Source: Asterionellopsis glacialis
Lineage: Eukaryota; Bacillariophyta; Plagiogrammaphyceae; Rhaphoneidales; Asterionellopsidaceae
Direction of reading: 5' to 3'
NCBI GenBank assembly: GCA_014885115.2
Contig: WKLE02005094.1
Location: 1-18,457, forward strand
Length of the DNA: 18,457 nucleotides
Shown here: one piece after another, positions 8,296 through 18,006 of the stretch
Layout of the letters: every line of letters starts with the position of its first letter
How positions within the stretch are numbered: the stretch's first letter is position 1
Notes under the pieces: generated by a model
Told to the model about the DNA's origin: nothing
The model's input: only the letters and a program-made list of their open reading frames with translations
The model's database searches: none
Program-made: the position numbers and the translations under genes

Positions 8296-10392
8296 CTACA
8301 GACTTACATAAACCTTCCCCACGCTTCCTCGACCAAGCATATGGTCGACCGCATCGCAAACAGAATCAACCCCATGGAATTCGTTCGTTTCATCAAGCAA
8401 TACTTTCAAGTGTCCATTACAGTTTAGATCATATACTTTATCCTTGTATACAGCCATTTCATTTGATCCAAAGATATCACCCCAAACATTTCCAATGAGT
8501 TTCCCACCTCTGTTCAGCTCCAAAGTTTGGCCTGATCGAAAGACCTGCATGATATCCCCTACCCCCTCAATCTCATGAGATTCCAACTCTTCGTTATGCG
8601 GGTACTGGGAAATGCTTCCTACGATGAGAATGCTTCCATTATCAGCCAAATTGTCACAGGCAGCTCGAAGAAGTTTTCCACCCACCCCTTCATAAGCTAT
8701 ATCAATACCTTGAGGATATTCTCTCTGTAGTACCTCTCCAAGATCTTCCTTGGACAAATCAACTACTCGGTCTACACCAAGCTTTTTAGCATATGACACC
8801 TTGACAGAGCTCCCTACAGTTCCAATCACGGTAGCTCCTGCATTTTTAGCAATTTGCGACGCAAAGTGACCAGTACCACCACAGCAAGCAGTTACCAAAA
8901 CTACATTGCCCGGTTGAACGGGACATGTTCGTGTCAACGCTACCAGAGCCGTCAAGGCTGAAATTCGAAGAGCTGTCAATTCGGCAGGGGTGACTTTCGA
9001 ATCCTTCTTGACAACCGCACAGCGAGCTTCTTTCACTCTCGCATATTCTCCATAGGCACCTCTTCCTACAAATACTGCCATATCTCCAGGTTGAAAAGAA
9101 GTTGTATCTTTTCCACAGGCAACCACGGTTCCGGTACCTTCGTTTCCAAGTGGGAAATCTTGTTCGTCCTCCGAAGCTCGAGTGACGGAAAAGGTATCTG
9201 CACCCCCATTGACTCCTGCCACTAGGACTTTGACCAACAACTCATCGTCTTCTAACTTATTGAACTCATCATCCAGTGAAACATCAACGATTTTGGCAGC
9301 CTCTCGAAAGGAGGTTGATTTGCTAGTCGCCACAACACGACGAAAGGTACGAGGAAGAAAGGACCGGGGATTTTGTAAAATCGACTCGGCAATGGATTTG
9401 GGTGGCTGTCCTGTCAATTGTTCCACGTCCTTGGTGACAGTTTTGTACGAAGCAAGATTATTCATAAAAGGTGCAAGTTTTTCCGCAACAGATGCAGGCA
9501 TCCCTGCGGATACTACTGTCTCCTCTATGGAACAGGGAGTGATTGAGACAGGACCATTGGACGGTCGAAGCAAATTCAGTACTTTAGAAAATGTTTTAGA
9601 CAGACTTGCTTGTTTGGGTCCAGTCAATTCATAAATTTTAGTTCCATGTTCTGATACTGGATTTTCTGAAAACAAAATGGCCTTGGCACAAGCGGCGACA
9701 TCCTGACAATCGATCACCGCAATTTCGGCATTGGCAAATACGTGTTGACAAGTATTTGAATCACGTAGAGATACTCCCAAGAGTGGTCCTGCCAATGTCG
9801 AATCCAGCATTTGGAAGAACATGTGCGGTCGTAGAAAACAGTATCGTCCCTTGTCAAACAAATTAGAAACTTGTTTTTCAATGCTGCGGTGTATTGCGCC
9901 ATGTCCAATCGATTCTTCCACCAAAGGTTGCGCGGTTGACAGTTTGACACAGAATGATGCATGGGGTGCTGCTGCTTGTGCTACATTGATTTCCAATTGT
10001 TCTTGATTAGGAACGTTTCCACAGGCTAAAAATAATCCAAATGGCTTTTCGTGGGTGTTGTTGATGATTGACTTTTCCAGTTCCGTCGGACTGTCAAAAT
10101 TGGTCTCAATAATTTTCAAATGATTATTACTAGCCGACGACGCGTCCAACATGGACGCTGCCTTGGTAGCGTTTCGAACGAGCGCTATAACATTCGTTAC
10201 TGTTTCTGTTTCAGAATCATCATTATCCTCCAAAAGTTGTTGGACAAGACGAGATCCAACCTTGCCTGTTGCCCCGGTGACTACCACAGTTCTTGGTGCC
10301 AACGAAGCGGCAAGCGCGACAGCCACGGAATTCATAAACAAGAAATTCACTGCGAATAGAGCCAACGAAAATCTGATCCTCCAATAATTCAT
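8296..10392 (-). CDS. Secreted/plastid-type fusion of NmrA-like SDR and quinone-oxidoreductase MDR
   Basis: This single-exon gene encodes 698 residues, ATG at 10392, TAG at 8296-8298. Residues 1-28 are a hydrophobic signal peptide ending ALAAS, followed by LAP; this partly resembles the diatom plastid motif ASAFAP, with Leu in place of Phe. Residues 35-345 are an atypical short-chain dehydrogenase of the NmrA/NAD(P)H-binding type. It has the Rossmann motif VTGATGKVG (38-46), no YxxxK catalytic pair, and a typical C-terminal segment with LTGP (256-259) and VEQLTGQPPKS (323-333). Residues about 350-698 are a medium-chain reductase of the quinone oxidoreductase type. It has GNEGTGTV (416-423), a cofactor motif ACCGGTGHFASQIAK (502-516), GIDIAYEGVGG (562-572) and the usual end GKVYVSL. 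Structural-zinc cysteines are absent. It likely reduces enones or quinones with NADPH; the SDR half may act as a redox sensor or second reductase. It diverges from the dehydratase gene 534 bp away. Confidence 0.9.
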   Translation of the reverse strand: MNYWRIRFSLALFAVNFLFMNSVAVALAASLAPRTVVVTGATGKVGSRLVQQLLEDNDDSETETVTNVIALVRNATKAASMLDASSASNNHLKIIETNFDSPTELEKSIINNTHEKPFGLFLACGNVPNQEQLEINVAQAAAPHASFCVKLSTAQPLVEESIGHGAIHRSIEKQVSNLFDKGRYCFLRPHMFFQMLDSTLAGPLLGVSLRDSNTCQHVFANAEIAVIDCQDVAACAKAILFSENPVSEHGTKIYELTGPKQASLSKTFSKVLNLLRPSNGPVSITPCSIEETVVSAGMPASVAEKLAPFMNNLASYKTVTKDVEQLTGQPPKSIAESILQNPRSFLPRTFRRVVATSKSTSFREAAKIVDVSLDDEFNKLEDDELLVKVLVAGVNGGADTFSVTRASEDEQDFPLGNEGTGTVVACGKDTTSFQPGDMAVFVGRGAYGEYARVKEARCAVVKKDSKVTPAELTALRISALTALVALTRTCPVQPGNVVLVTACCGGTGHFASQIAKNAGATVIGTVGSSVKVSYAKKLGVDRVVDLSKEDLGEVLQREYPQGIDIAYEGVGGKLLRAACDNLADNGSILIVGSISQYPHNEELESHEIEGVGDIMQVFRSGQTLELNRGGKLIGNVWGDIFGSNEMAVYKDKVYDLNCNGHLKVLLDETNEFHGVDSVCDAVDHMLGRGSVGKVYVSL

Positions 10393-10926
10393 TTCTGTGT
10401 TAATGTTCGTTGTTTCGTAGTTATTGTTCTTTTATGATACTGCTATACCCAGGTGTGCACTTATTCATTCAGGATCTGCTCTTGCATTGACATTTGCGAA
10501 ATCTTTTTTTATGGTTGAGCTGTTCTTGAAGTCCTGTTCTTTTCTTCTTGTCGATCATTTTTTGTCGATTTTAGGGCCACTGAGGTGGTCTGAAAATTTG
10601 ACCATAGTCAGTACCAGTAGCTTTACAGAGAGTTTGCGCTGGCTGGACGCTTTGAGAGGCGAATTGACGAAAGGATACTGTAGATGGAAGGACAGACGAT
10701 AGGATATTTCCCTATGTTGTGGTTTTTGATTTTTCTTTTGATTCGATTCTGATGATGATTCTCAATTGTATGTTTTTGAAAATAGGACCTACCGGTATTA
10801 AATACTACCAGATGTACCAGGCATATATCGAAGATACCAAAGATATCAAAAGTGTGTCAAAAAATACGATCGCATTGAATTACCGCGGAAGCAGCATTTT
10901 TTTTTTCGGCAATTAATGTGCAGTCC
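10393..10926. promoter_or_regulatory. Shared divergent promoter region
   Basis: These 534 bp separate the ATG of the minus-strand fusion gene from the ATG of the dehydratase gene, so both promoters must lie here. Open frames inside it (for example from 10424) have no family resemblance. No clear TATA or Inr motif can be assigned by eye. Repeated gatacca / gatatca words near 10830-10850 are too short to interpret. Confidence 0.45.
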
Positions 10927-10930
10927 ATGA
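10916..10930 (+). promoter_or_regulatory. Minimal upstream ORF overlapping the dehydratase start
   Basis: An ATG at 10916-10918 opens a four-codon frame (Met-Cys-Ser-Pro) whose TGA (10928-10930) overlaps the ATG of the main frame (10927-10929) as ATGA. If the transcript begins upstream of 10916, ribosomes would meet this ATG first and would need leaky scanning or reinitiation to make the enzyme. The transcription start is unknown, so the effect is an inference. Confidence 0.4.
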
Positions 10931-11982
10931 CGGACAAAACGATATTTATCACTGGTGGCGCCGGATTCATAGGCTCTCATGTCGTTCGATTGCTTTTGCA
11001 GAAGTATCCAAATTACCAGATTGTGAACGTAGATACGTTGACCTACGCCGGCAATTTGGAAAACCTCAGCGACGTTGAAGAATTACCCAATTACCAATTT
11101 GAAAAAGTTGATATTGTGGATGCCGCTGCAGTAGATTTATTGTTCGACAAATACCAACCGGAAGGCGTTATTCATTTAGCTGCAGAAAGCCACGTAGATC
11201 GTTCCATTGAAGATCCATTAGCCTTTGTACGCACGAACATTTTCGGTACGGTGAATCTACTTAACAGTTTCAAACGTATCCATTCCGATTTTACTGGCAA
11301 ACGCTTTTACCACATTTCAACAGACGAAGTCTATGGTACGTTAGGCAAAGAAGGGCTCTTTCAAGAGAGCAATGCCTACGACCCGAACAGTCCGTACAGT
11401 GCCTCCAAAGCTTCGAGCGATCATTTCGTGCGTGCCTATGGTGAGACTTACGGCATTCCGTATGTGGTTTCCAATTGTTCCAATAATTATGGCCCGAACC
11501 AATTCCCTGAAAAACTCATTCCACTCTTCATCAATAACATCGTAGAAGAAAAACCATTGCCTGTGTATGGCGACGGTCAGTATACCCGTGATTGGTTGTA
11601 TGTAGTCGATCACGCTCGTGCTATTGACCTGGTGTACCATGAAGGTAAGAATGGGGAGACCTACAATATAGGAGGCTTCAACGAATGGACCAATTTGGAT
11701 TTAATCAAAGTATTATGCATCCAGATGGATGAAAAATTGGGTCGTGAAAAGGGGAGCAGTGAAAAGCTTATCACCTATGTGAAGGACCGCCCCGGTCATG
11801 ACCGGCGCTATGCGATTGATGCGACGAAAATCAACAAAGAGCTCGGTTGGTCTCCAAGTGTAACTTTTGAAGAAGGATTAGCCATTACCATCGATTGGTA
11901 CCTTGGCAACACAGATTGGCTCAAAAATGTCACCTCTGGATCATACCAGACATGTTACGATGAAATGTATAGTCAACGATAA
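10927..11982 (+). CDS. rmlB: dTDP-glucose 4,6-dehydratase, bacterial type
   Basis: An intronless frame of 351 residues from ATG 10927; three more codons upstream are open but lack an ATG in frame. The enzyme converts dTDP-D-glucose to dTDP-4-keto-6-deoxyglucose with bound NAD, the second step towards dTDP-rhamnose and other deoxysugars. With this start, the extended-SDR motif TGGAGFIGSH lies at 9-18. The NLENL segment is near 43-47 and HLAAESHVDRS at 83-93. The active-site motif STDEVYG is at 131-137 with the Thr-Asp-Glu triad, YSASK (157-161) supplies Tyr and Lys, and NNYGP(N)QFPEKLIPL follows (186-200). Family length is usual (about 350). Strings such as GSSEKLITYVKDRPGHD and NVTSGSYQ with the long C-terminus are as in Bacteroidetes enzymes, which suggests lateral transfer. 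No signal peptide, so probably cytosolic. The other rhamnose-pathway genes are not in the window. Confidence 0.95.
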   Translation: MTDKTIFITGGAGFIGSHVVRLLLQKYPNYQIVNVDTLTYAGNLENLSDVEELPNYQFEKVDIVDAAAVDLLFDKYQPEGVIHLAAESHVDRSIEDPLAFVRTNIFGTVNLLNSFKRIHSDFTGKRFYHISTDEVYGTLGKEGLFQESNAYDPNSPYSASKASSDHFVRAYGETYGIPYVVSNCSNNYGPNQFPEKLIPLFINNIVEEKPLPVYGDGQYTRDWLYVVDHARAIDLVYHEGKNGETYNIGGFNEWTNLDLIKVLCIQMDEKLGREKGSSEKLITYVKDRPGHDRRYAIDATKINKELGWSPSVTFEEGLAITIDWYLGNTDWLKNVTSGSYQTCYDEMYSQR

Positions 11983-13411
11983 CAAATGATTGGTGTAGTA
12001 CCAAGACTTTCTTCACGTGTATAAAGAAGGCACCAGATACCCAGATTAAAAAGTCTTGCAAAATCGTATCTTGTGATTTAAATAATCTAGGATCCGCATT
12101 ATTTAAAGCTGAAACAAAAGTTAGAATACCACCAATACACTCACAATGATGGCAATGGATCCTCAGCATTTACTAGTCATTGATGACAACCAAAAACAAC
12201 GCGTTTGTAAAATTATTCAATAGTTTACTTCTATTAGATGACTCTACAATATCATTACAGCAGCAACAATACCAATTATCGCTTTTTGTGAGTTTCCTTC
12301 TAGTAGTAGCCCTGTTGCTAACAATGCTGCTCGCCCATGAAGGTGAATTCAAGATAGGAAAGGGGTCAGTCCAGGTATATACATTTTTTATCCCTCTCCT
12401 CCTGTCTGCTTTGGACCATTGGGATACTAGGATTATACTTAGTACCCTCTTGGTTCAACATGATGGTATCACGATATTGGTACTGCAGCAATACAGCATC
12501 AAGTGTAAAATGATAAATAGTTTTCAGAATACGTGAAGGCAGGCTACTGGAATGGAATAGGTGCATCCGCACTTTCAACTGATGCCTTTGATGGATTGAT
12601 ACTCATTTGCATCAGGAAGGGTCTACTACTCTAAAGAAAACAGGATACCATTGATCGCCTTAATGGATTAGTATTCTATAAATTACGACTCTGACGTGAA
12701 CATTGACAACAAGCAGATAACTCTTTGTAGAGAAGCCAATAAGTAAGTGAGGACGAATGAGATAGATAGACATGAAGTATAATAAAAAAATTAAATACTA
12801 AAAAAAGATTCAAAACTTACCAGAGAACCCGGAGAAATATGTTTTTCATGATTATCGTAAGTTATCTCGATAATTGGTATCTCTGTATATTTTGCATACG
12901 ATTACTTTATATACTAGATATAAAGTACCCTAGACGTTTTATTTTTTCAATCCAATGCGGAGTATACCTGTATGCAAGAGAAATCGGAACCAACAACTGA
13001 CTGATGAAAGAGCCTATGTCTCATAGCTCTCATATACCCGCCTTTCTTCCAATCGCATCAGCATTTTCATGATCCATGATCAATGATCCATGATCCATGA
13101 TCATCATCTCTTTTTATTAGAAACACCTCCAATCAACAGTTCACAAAGCTCTGTCTATCTACACTAGTGCGTACTCACTTATTACTTATACCGTCCATCC
13201 TTTCCGATCGATTGTGATTGTGTTCTCCAATCACTGAGCTATCTTCGGTACGAGTACACTCCAGGGCGTAGACCATTTCAAACGTCAAGCCTACGTGCAT
13301 CCAAAGAAAAGATCATCTTTGAATCTCTTTTTGTTGACGTTTGCATTGGCAAGAGAATCTTCAGAGACAATCAATAATAAATAAGCCATACAGCACGATA
13401 GTAATCTAACA
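11983..13411. other. Intergenic region between dehydratase and fasciclin genes
   Basis: This holds the 3' UTR of the dehydratase gene and the promoter and 5' leader of the fasciclin gene. An open frame from ATG 12183 (117 codons, two hydrophobic stretches) has no homology that I recognise and an A/T-rich composition, so I do not call it. The only clear structure is a 7-bp tandem repeat at 13068-13102. Confidence 0.4.
13068..13102 (+). repeat. Five tandem copies of catgatc
   Basis: Five adjoining 7-bp units run from 13068 to 13102; four are catgatc and the third is aatgatc. Each unit contains GATC and the partly palindromic word atgatcat forms at the end. It lies about 310 bp upstream of the fasciclin ATG, so it may be an ordinary microsatellite or a cluster of binding sites. 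Confidence 0.8.
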
Positions 13412-15764
13412 ATGCGTCAACAACGTCGACTTGGACTGGGTGCTATGGTGTTCAACCATGTGGTTGCGTTTGCCGTTCTTCTCGTGACGATGCCATCATC
13501 ATCATCACGTTTGTTCGTTTCAGCTCAACCCACTTTGTATGAAGCATTAAACCAAAATGCAAATTATTCTCAATTTGCACGTTTGGTAAATAAGGTACCA
13601 TTTGTTTTGAATATGTTAAACACAACCAAACCGACAACTACCAATGACCGTGGTGACTTGTACACGTTGCTGGCACCTGATAATCAAGCTGTGGAGAATT
13701 CTGGTAAGCAATTGGGCGCCGATGGCGATACCTTGGTAAGGTCATTGATAAGGGGAGATCCAGCATTGTTACAAGAGTTATTATTACTTCACATTATCGA
13801 TGGAAACGTGCAACCTGCAATTGTACAACCAAAGGAATCATTCTTGGGAACATATGTCCCCACCATGAATATACCACAACTTTATAACGTCGAAATTGTC
13901 GTTGAACCAGTAGACTCGAACGCCACAGCATTGACTGCCAACAAGGTGCCCATCACACAACTCAATACGACTGTGGCATCGAATGGTATCATGCATACGT
14001 TAGATCGATTCTTTCTTATTGTTCCAGACATTGAAGACTTTGCATGTTTAGGACCATTTGTCTATTTATGCTTCTTTGTACAAATTAATGAAGGTACGTT
14101 TGCATGTGTGTCGTTTCCGTGTGTGTTTGTAACTACGTTTGGACTATACTAAGCATGGTAGAATAAATCTGTGTGTTGTTCCATGGTCATCTCTACAGTC
14201 AAAGATATTGTATCGTTTGACTTTAACAATAAAAATAAACCTCCCATCACATTGTTGGCACCCACACAAGAAGCATTTTTAAAGGAACCCTTTATCAAAA
14301 AAATAATTATAGATTTAGATGCATGGGCGGATCATGGTGGGTACTTGTTAAAGAATCACATGGCACAGGGTGTCTACAGAGAAGCATCCTTCCCGCCACA
14401 GGAGGCTTTGTACCCTATTGAATTTCAAAATTTAAATGGCGTTAAATTCAATATTTACAATGATCCACCTGGACCCACATTTGATGGGAAACAACCCTTG
14501 GTATCGGATATCGATTTGCGTAATGGATTCGTTCAAGTCATGAATGACGTGTTGCTCCCAAAAACTATGAGAAAGACCATGTATGAACTATTGGATTTCA
14601 CATTGTTCCGTACATTAATTGACACTGCAGCTTTTAAACCCACCGTGAATGGCGATGGACCACTTACGGTATGTTTTGTGTCATTTGATTGAATTGTGCT
14701 TTAGTATGATGCAAGGGAGAATGTCGTGAATGTTGCTCTCTCTTTCTTTTTATTTTTGAATCAAGACTCTCACACATTTCCAATGTTATTGCCATACAAA
14801 ATTCCATCACAACAAACAACAACAATGACACCCATAGCTTTTTTGGCCAACAAATGAAGCACTGATTGCTATGCAAAGCGAATATCCGGGTTATTATAAA
14901 GACATTGTGGATCCATCCAAACAAGATGTATTAGTTGAATTTCTGGAATACCATACGGTACCTGACATTAACATTCGATCCTACGGACGTACAGAAGATG
15001 TCTACACCTTTACCACAAGTTTAGGTGATAATTTGACCATGACCTTGACCAATGGTGGCAATACAATTGCAGTGAATGATGCCAGTGATGCTGGAAACTT
15101 ACCCTCCACTGTAGTGGATGGGAATATATTTGCATCCAATGGTGTTATGCATCAAATGGATCGTGTATTGATTCCTCCCAAATATCGTAATCCATTTGTA
15201 CCAGAAACACCAGCACCAACTACAGCTGCACCTACAACATTACCTCCCGTTGATGCTACGCCTGCGCCTGTTACACCTGCGCCTGTCACACCTGCACCTG
15301 TCACACCTGCACCTGTTACCCCTGCACCTGTCACACCTGCACCTGTTACCCCTGCACCTGTCACACCTGCACCTGTCGTTACCACACCAAAACCAACAAT
15401 AGCTAGTACTCCACCACCATCTGCTACGTCTCCATCATCACCATCTTCTACGCCTCCATCACCACCATCAACCACTCCTCCAGTACTGCCACCACCATCT
15501 ACTACACCATTACCAACTTTACCTCCATCCAAAGCAGCAACACCTTCCCCTTCAACTCCGTCTCCTGTTCAAGTGGATACGCCTGCACCCATTGAATCAG
15601 GCACACAAAGAACAGCGGCACCTTCCTTATGGGACCCAAAAGGTCCATTCCCCGCCCCTGGTAGTGCTGGTGGTGCTAGTGGTGGTACACGTAGTGCGAC
15701 AACAGTACGTTATGACATTGTGGCTGTGAGTATTATGATTGCAATGATGCCACTATTGTATTAG
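13412..15764 (+). CDS. Secreted fasciclin-domain protein with PAPVT stalk and GPI-type tail
   Basis: Three exons (13412-14093, 14199-14668, 14838-15764) encode 692 residues. Introns are 14094-14198 (GTACGT...CAG, phase 1) and 14669-14837 (GTATGT...TAG, phase 0). A signal peptide (hydrophobic 12-28, cleavage near VSAQ) leads into three FAS1 domains. FAS1-1 (about 42-207) has YTLLAPDNQAV and NGIMHTLDRFFLI. FAS1-2 (about 225-370) has ITLLAPTQEAF and a degenerate FVQVMNDVLLP. FAS1-3 (about 375-498) starts across intron 2 as LTLFWPTNEAL, with Trp where Ala is usual, and ends NGVMHQMDRVLIPP. Then come eight TPAPV units (about 525-564), Ser/Pro/Thr-rich sequence, a Gly/Ser/Ala segment and a hydrophobic end (about 675-692). 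This is the layout of a GPI-anchored adhesion protein with a probably O-glycosylated stalk, acting at the cell surface or in secreted mucilage. Splice sites are inferred from frame and domain continuity. Confidence 0.88.
15258..15377 (+). repeat. Eight 15-bp tandem repeats encoding TPAPV
   Basis: The repeat acacctgcacctgtc, with mostly third-position changes, runs eight times without interruption inside exon 3 of the fasciclin gene. It encodes the TPAPV stalk. Units 3 to 8 are nearly identical at DNA level, which points to recent unequal exchange or slippage and probable length polymorphism. The reverse strand is also open here, giving a Gly/Ala/Val shadow frame without biological meaning. 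Confidence 0.9.
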
Positions 15765-16504
15765 ATTAGTTACACCAGTCAAAGCTCTTTTTTGCAGACA
15801 GACAGTAGCAGAGAGAGTCACACCAACACCACAAGATGAGACTTTCTTTCGCGTCCCCCTACAAAATAACTAATTAAATGAAATACATGTTACAGCACTC
15901 AAAAAGCAAAAAAGTCTTTCTTGTGTAAGAGTTCTGCGTTTACTGATTCTAGTTCAAAACTCTACGAGCCTGCTTTCTAGGATTGTAATTATACAACTCA
16001 CGAATCATATTGTATCACTTAAACCTAATGTACGCCCTGCATTGCACGCCTCATAACGTTAGCATGTGCAATGGAACAACTCTGGTAATTGTGGGTTTGC
16101 CAAAGATTTTTTTTAAAAACACCATGGAATGGAAAAGTTACGTCAGTATGAATACTCTCTTTTCACTAAATACTTTAAACCTATATTCATATAAATAGAA
16201 AACAATTGCATGAAGAAAAGGCGACGCACCGAGTGTAAAGGTCGGACAATTCCTCTACGGTATGTTGGAAAAATACAAATACATTTCTAATTTGTAAGTC
16301 TATTGTTGCTAACATACATGGAGGTGTTCATAACGATACACTCTCGGTGTGAAATTTAAATCATTAGTCGTTTCAGTTTGCGCTTGATTTTTTCGGTTGT
16401 TCTTTAGCATTCGTGCGTTTTTTGTCCATAACATAGTATCCACCTATTCCAATTGATTTACACAAGATTTTCGAAAATATACAATAACTGTTGAACTATC
16501 CCTT
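15765..16504. other. Convergent 3' intergenic region
   Basis: These 740 bp lie between the stops of the fasciclin gene (plus) and the alpha-galactosidase gene (minus), so they hold both 3' UTRs and terminators. The sequence is A/T-rich and I recognise no gene, tRNA or repeat in it. Confidence 0.45.
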
Positions 16505-18006
16505 TCAACCGGTTCGCTCTACGTAATCCAGTATAAGGAATGCAGAATCACGTCCATCTACAGGAGTAGAATACCTGTCTTGAAAGACACCAACATCTCT
16601 GTGATTCCATACATCTCTCACGTGGTATTGACAATCATGCTTGGAGCACTTTAGTCCCGGAATGTCACCAAATATAGCTGTCATTGTTGCCCCATCGTCT
16701 ATACAATTCATGAGCAAGACAGCAACTTTCCCTCCACCGATTTTCTTGGAAAAGTACTGACGAGCAGGAACAGTAACCACATCATCAGGGCGACTCTTGA
16801 ATTCTTGTACATGATCTACAGTTTTTTTCGACCAAGCATAAAGCCCTCCAGAATCTCCAACGTAGGCTTGATTAACAGCAATGGCTTCTCTATTCGAAAT
16901 GACATCCCAAATTCTGTCAGTAGCATCATCATCGTTGACATCATGACTAAGGATAAGGGGCGATGAAACGATAGCCCATGCACCAAAGTGAGATCTTGTT
17001 TCTTGTGGAGAAGCATCCTCCATAACTCCTATTATGAGCATATCGGGGAAAGCCCAACAACCTGGGTAACTTTCGTTTCTTCTATAGTAGTCGTCCACAC
17101 TTGCCAAATTGTGTAAGATAGATGCATACGTAGATCGAATATCTTTACTTGTCCTGTACATGTTGTACGGGCATCCAAGAGCGGGTGGTAAATTTCGATC
17201 AGGTTTGAAGTCCTGGGATTGTCCATGACAATTCTCTACAAGAATAGGTTTATTAGGCGACATTTCTTTTATCATGCGATTAAACGTTACTAGGTCATTT
17301 TGAGACCCACACCCATCTAACTTCCACGAATCAAAGTTAAAATACAGTAAAGCTTGAACATCACCCTCCATTTGTGCATAACATTCTTCTTCTGATTGAC
17401 AATTGTCATGACAAATGCAATTATTTCCATACCAACCGGATGTTAAATTTAGAGAATGGGCATGGTCTGTCATTTTCTTAAAATCTGGGAAACGTGTCGA
17501 ATTAATTATCGGTCTGCCATTTTTGTCATGATAATGCATACCAGGTGCTACAGATGGATGATCACAATATTGCCAACCATCATCAAGTCCTACATCACTG
17601 AACAAAAGAAAAATGGAAGAAGAAGCATGTGTCAGCTTTGCTAGATTGATCTCTTATTCAATGCGCCACCATTCTTTTTTACCATAAATCTGCTACCACA
17701 ATATAACAACGAGCTTACACTCTAGGGGTATACTACGACTTACCAGTATCCAAGATCACAAAGTGATGTTAATTGTCCAAGATGATCGCGACGAGTACGC
17801 TTCACCATACCATCCATAATACTTTCAATAAGATATTGATTTACATCAGCTCCAAACAAATTCCAAGATCTCCATCCTAAGGGTGGTGTCATGGCAAGAC
17901 CATTATCATTAGCTGTTACAGCTGTGTTTGTAGTAGATAGGAGAAGCTGAAGTATAATAGCGGAACAGCCAAAAAAGCTAACAGTAGAAGAGGATACGAA
18001 CATCAT
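16505..18006 (-). CDS. Secreted GH27 alpha-galactosidase
   Basis: The two exons are 18006-17744 and 17597-16505, joined across an intron of 146 nt (GTAAGT...CAG, phase 2), and give 451 residues. The start is the first ATG in frame (18006); open codons upstream have no ATG. A signal peptide (hydrophobic about 8-24, to near residue 30) precedes the GH27 barrel. The opening motif is LAMTPPLGWRSWNLFG (37-52). LGYCDVGLDDGWQ (85-97) spans the splice and supports it. GWYGNNCIC is at 142-150. SWKLDGCG (178-185) holds the predicted nucleophile Asp182. YRTSKDI (235-241) holds the predicted acid/base Asp240 in the R-x3-D pattern. SSPLILSHDV follows. The C-terminal beta domain ends DSAFLILDYVERTG. The enzyme should release terminal alpha-galactose, or alpha-N-acetylgalactosamine, from glycans outside the cell or in a vacuole. 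It converges on the fasciclin gene; no functional link is shown. Confidence 0.92.

Noticed and set aside
9182..9634. Plus-strand frame of 150 codons inside the SDR-MDR gene
   Set aside because: Antisense shadow of a well-supported coding gene; the Ser/Leu-rich reading has no domain.
12147..12224. ATG frame reading QHLLVIDDNQKQRV, like the start of a response-regulator receiver domain
   Set aside because: It stops after about 25 codons and no continuation of a receiver domain is seen in any frame downstream.
12183..12536. Open frame of 117 codons with two hydrophobic stretches
   Set aside because: No recognisable family, A/T-rich composition and no clear promoter or conserved motif; hydrophobic runs are common by chance in T-rich DNA.
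15152..15532. Minus-strand open frame of 126 codons rich in Gly-Ala-Val
   Set aside because: It is the antisense shadow of the TPAPV repeat region of the fasciclin gene; the low complexity alone keeps the frame open.
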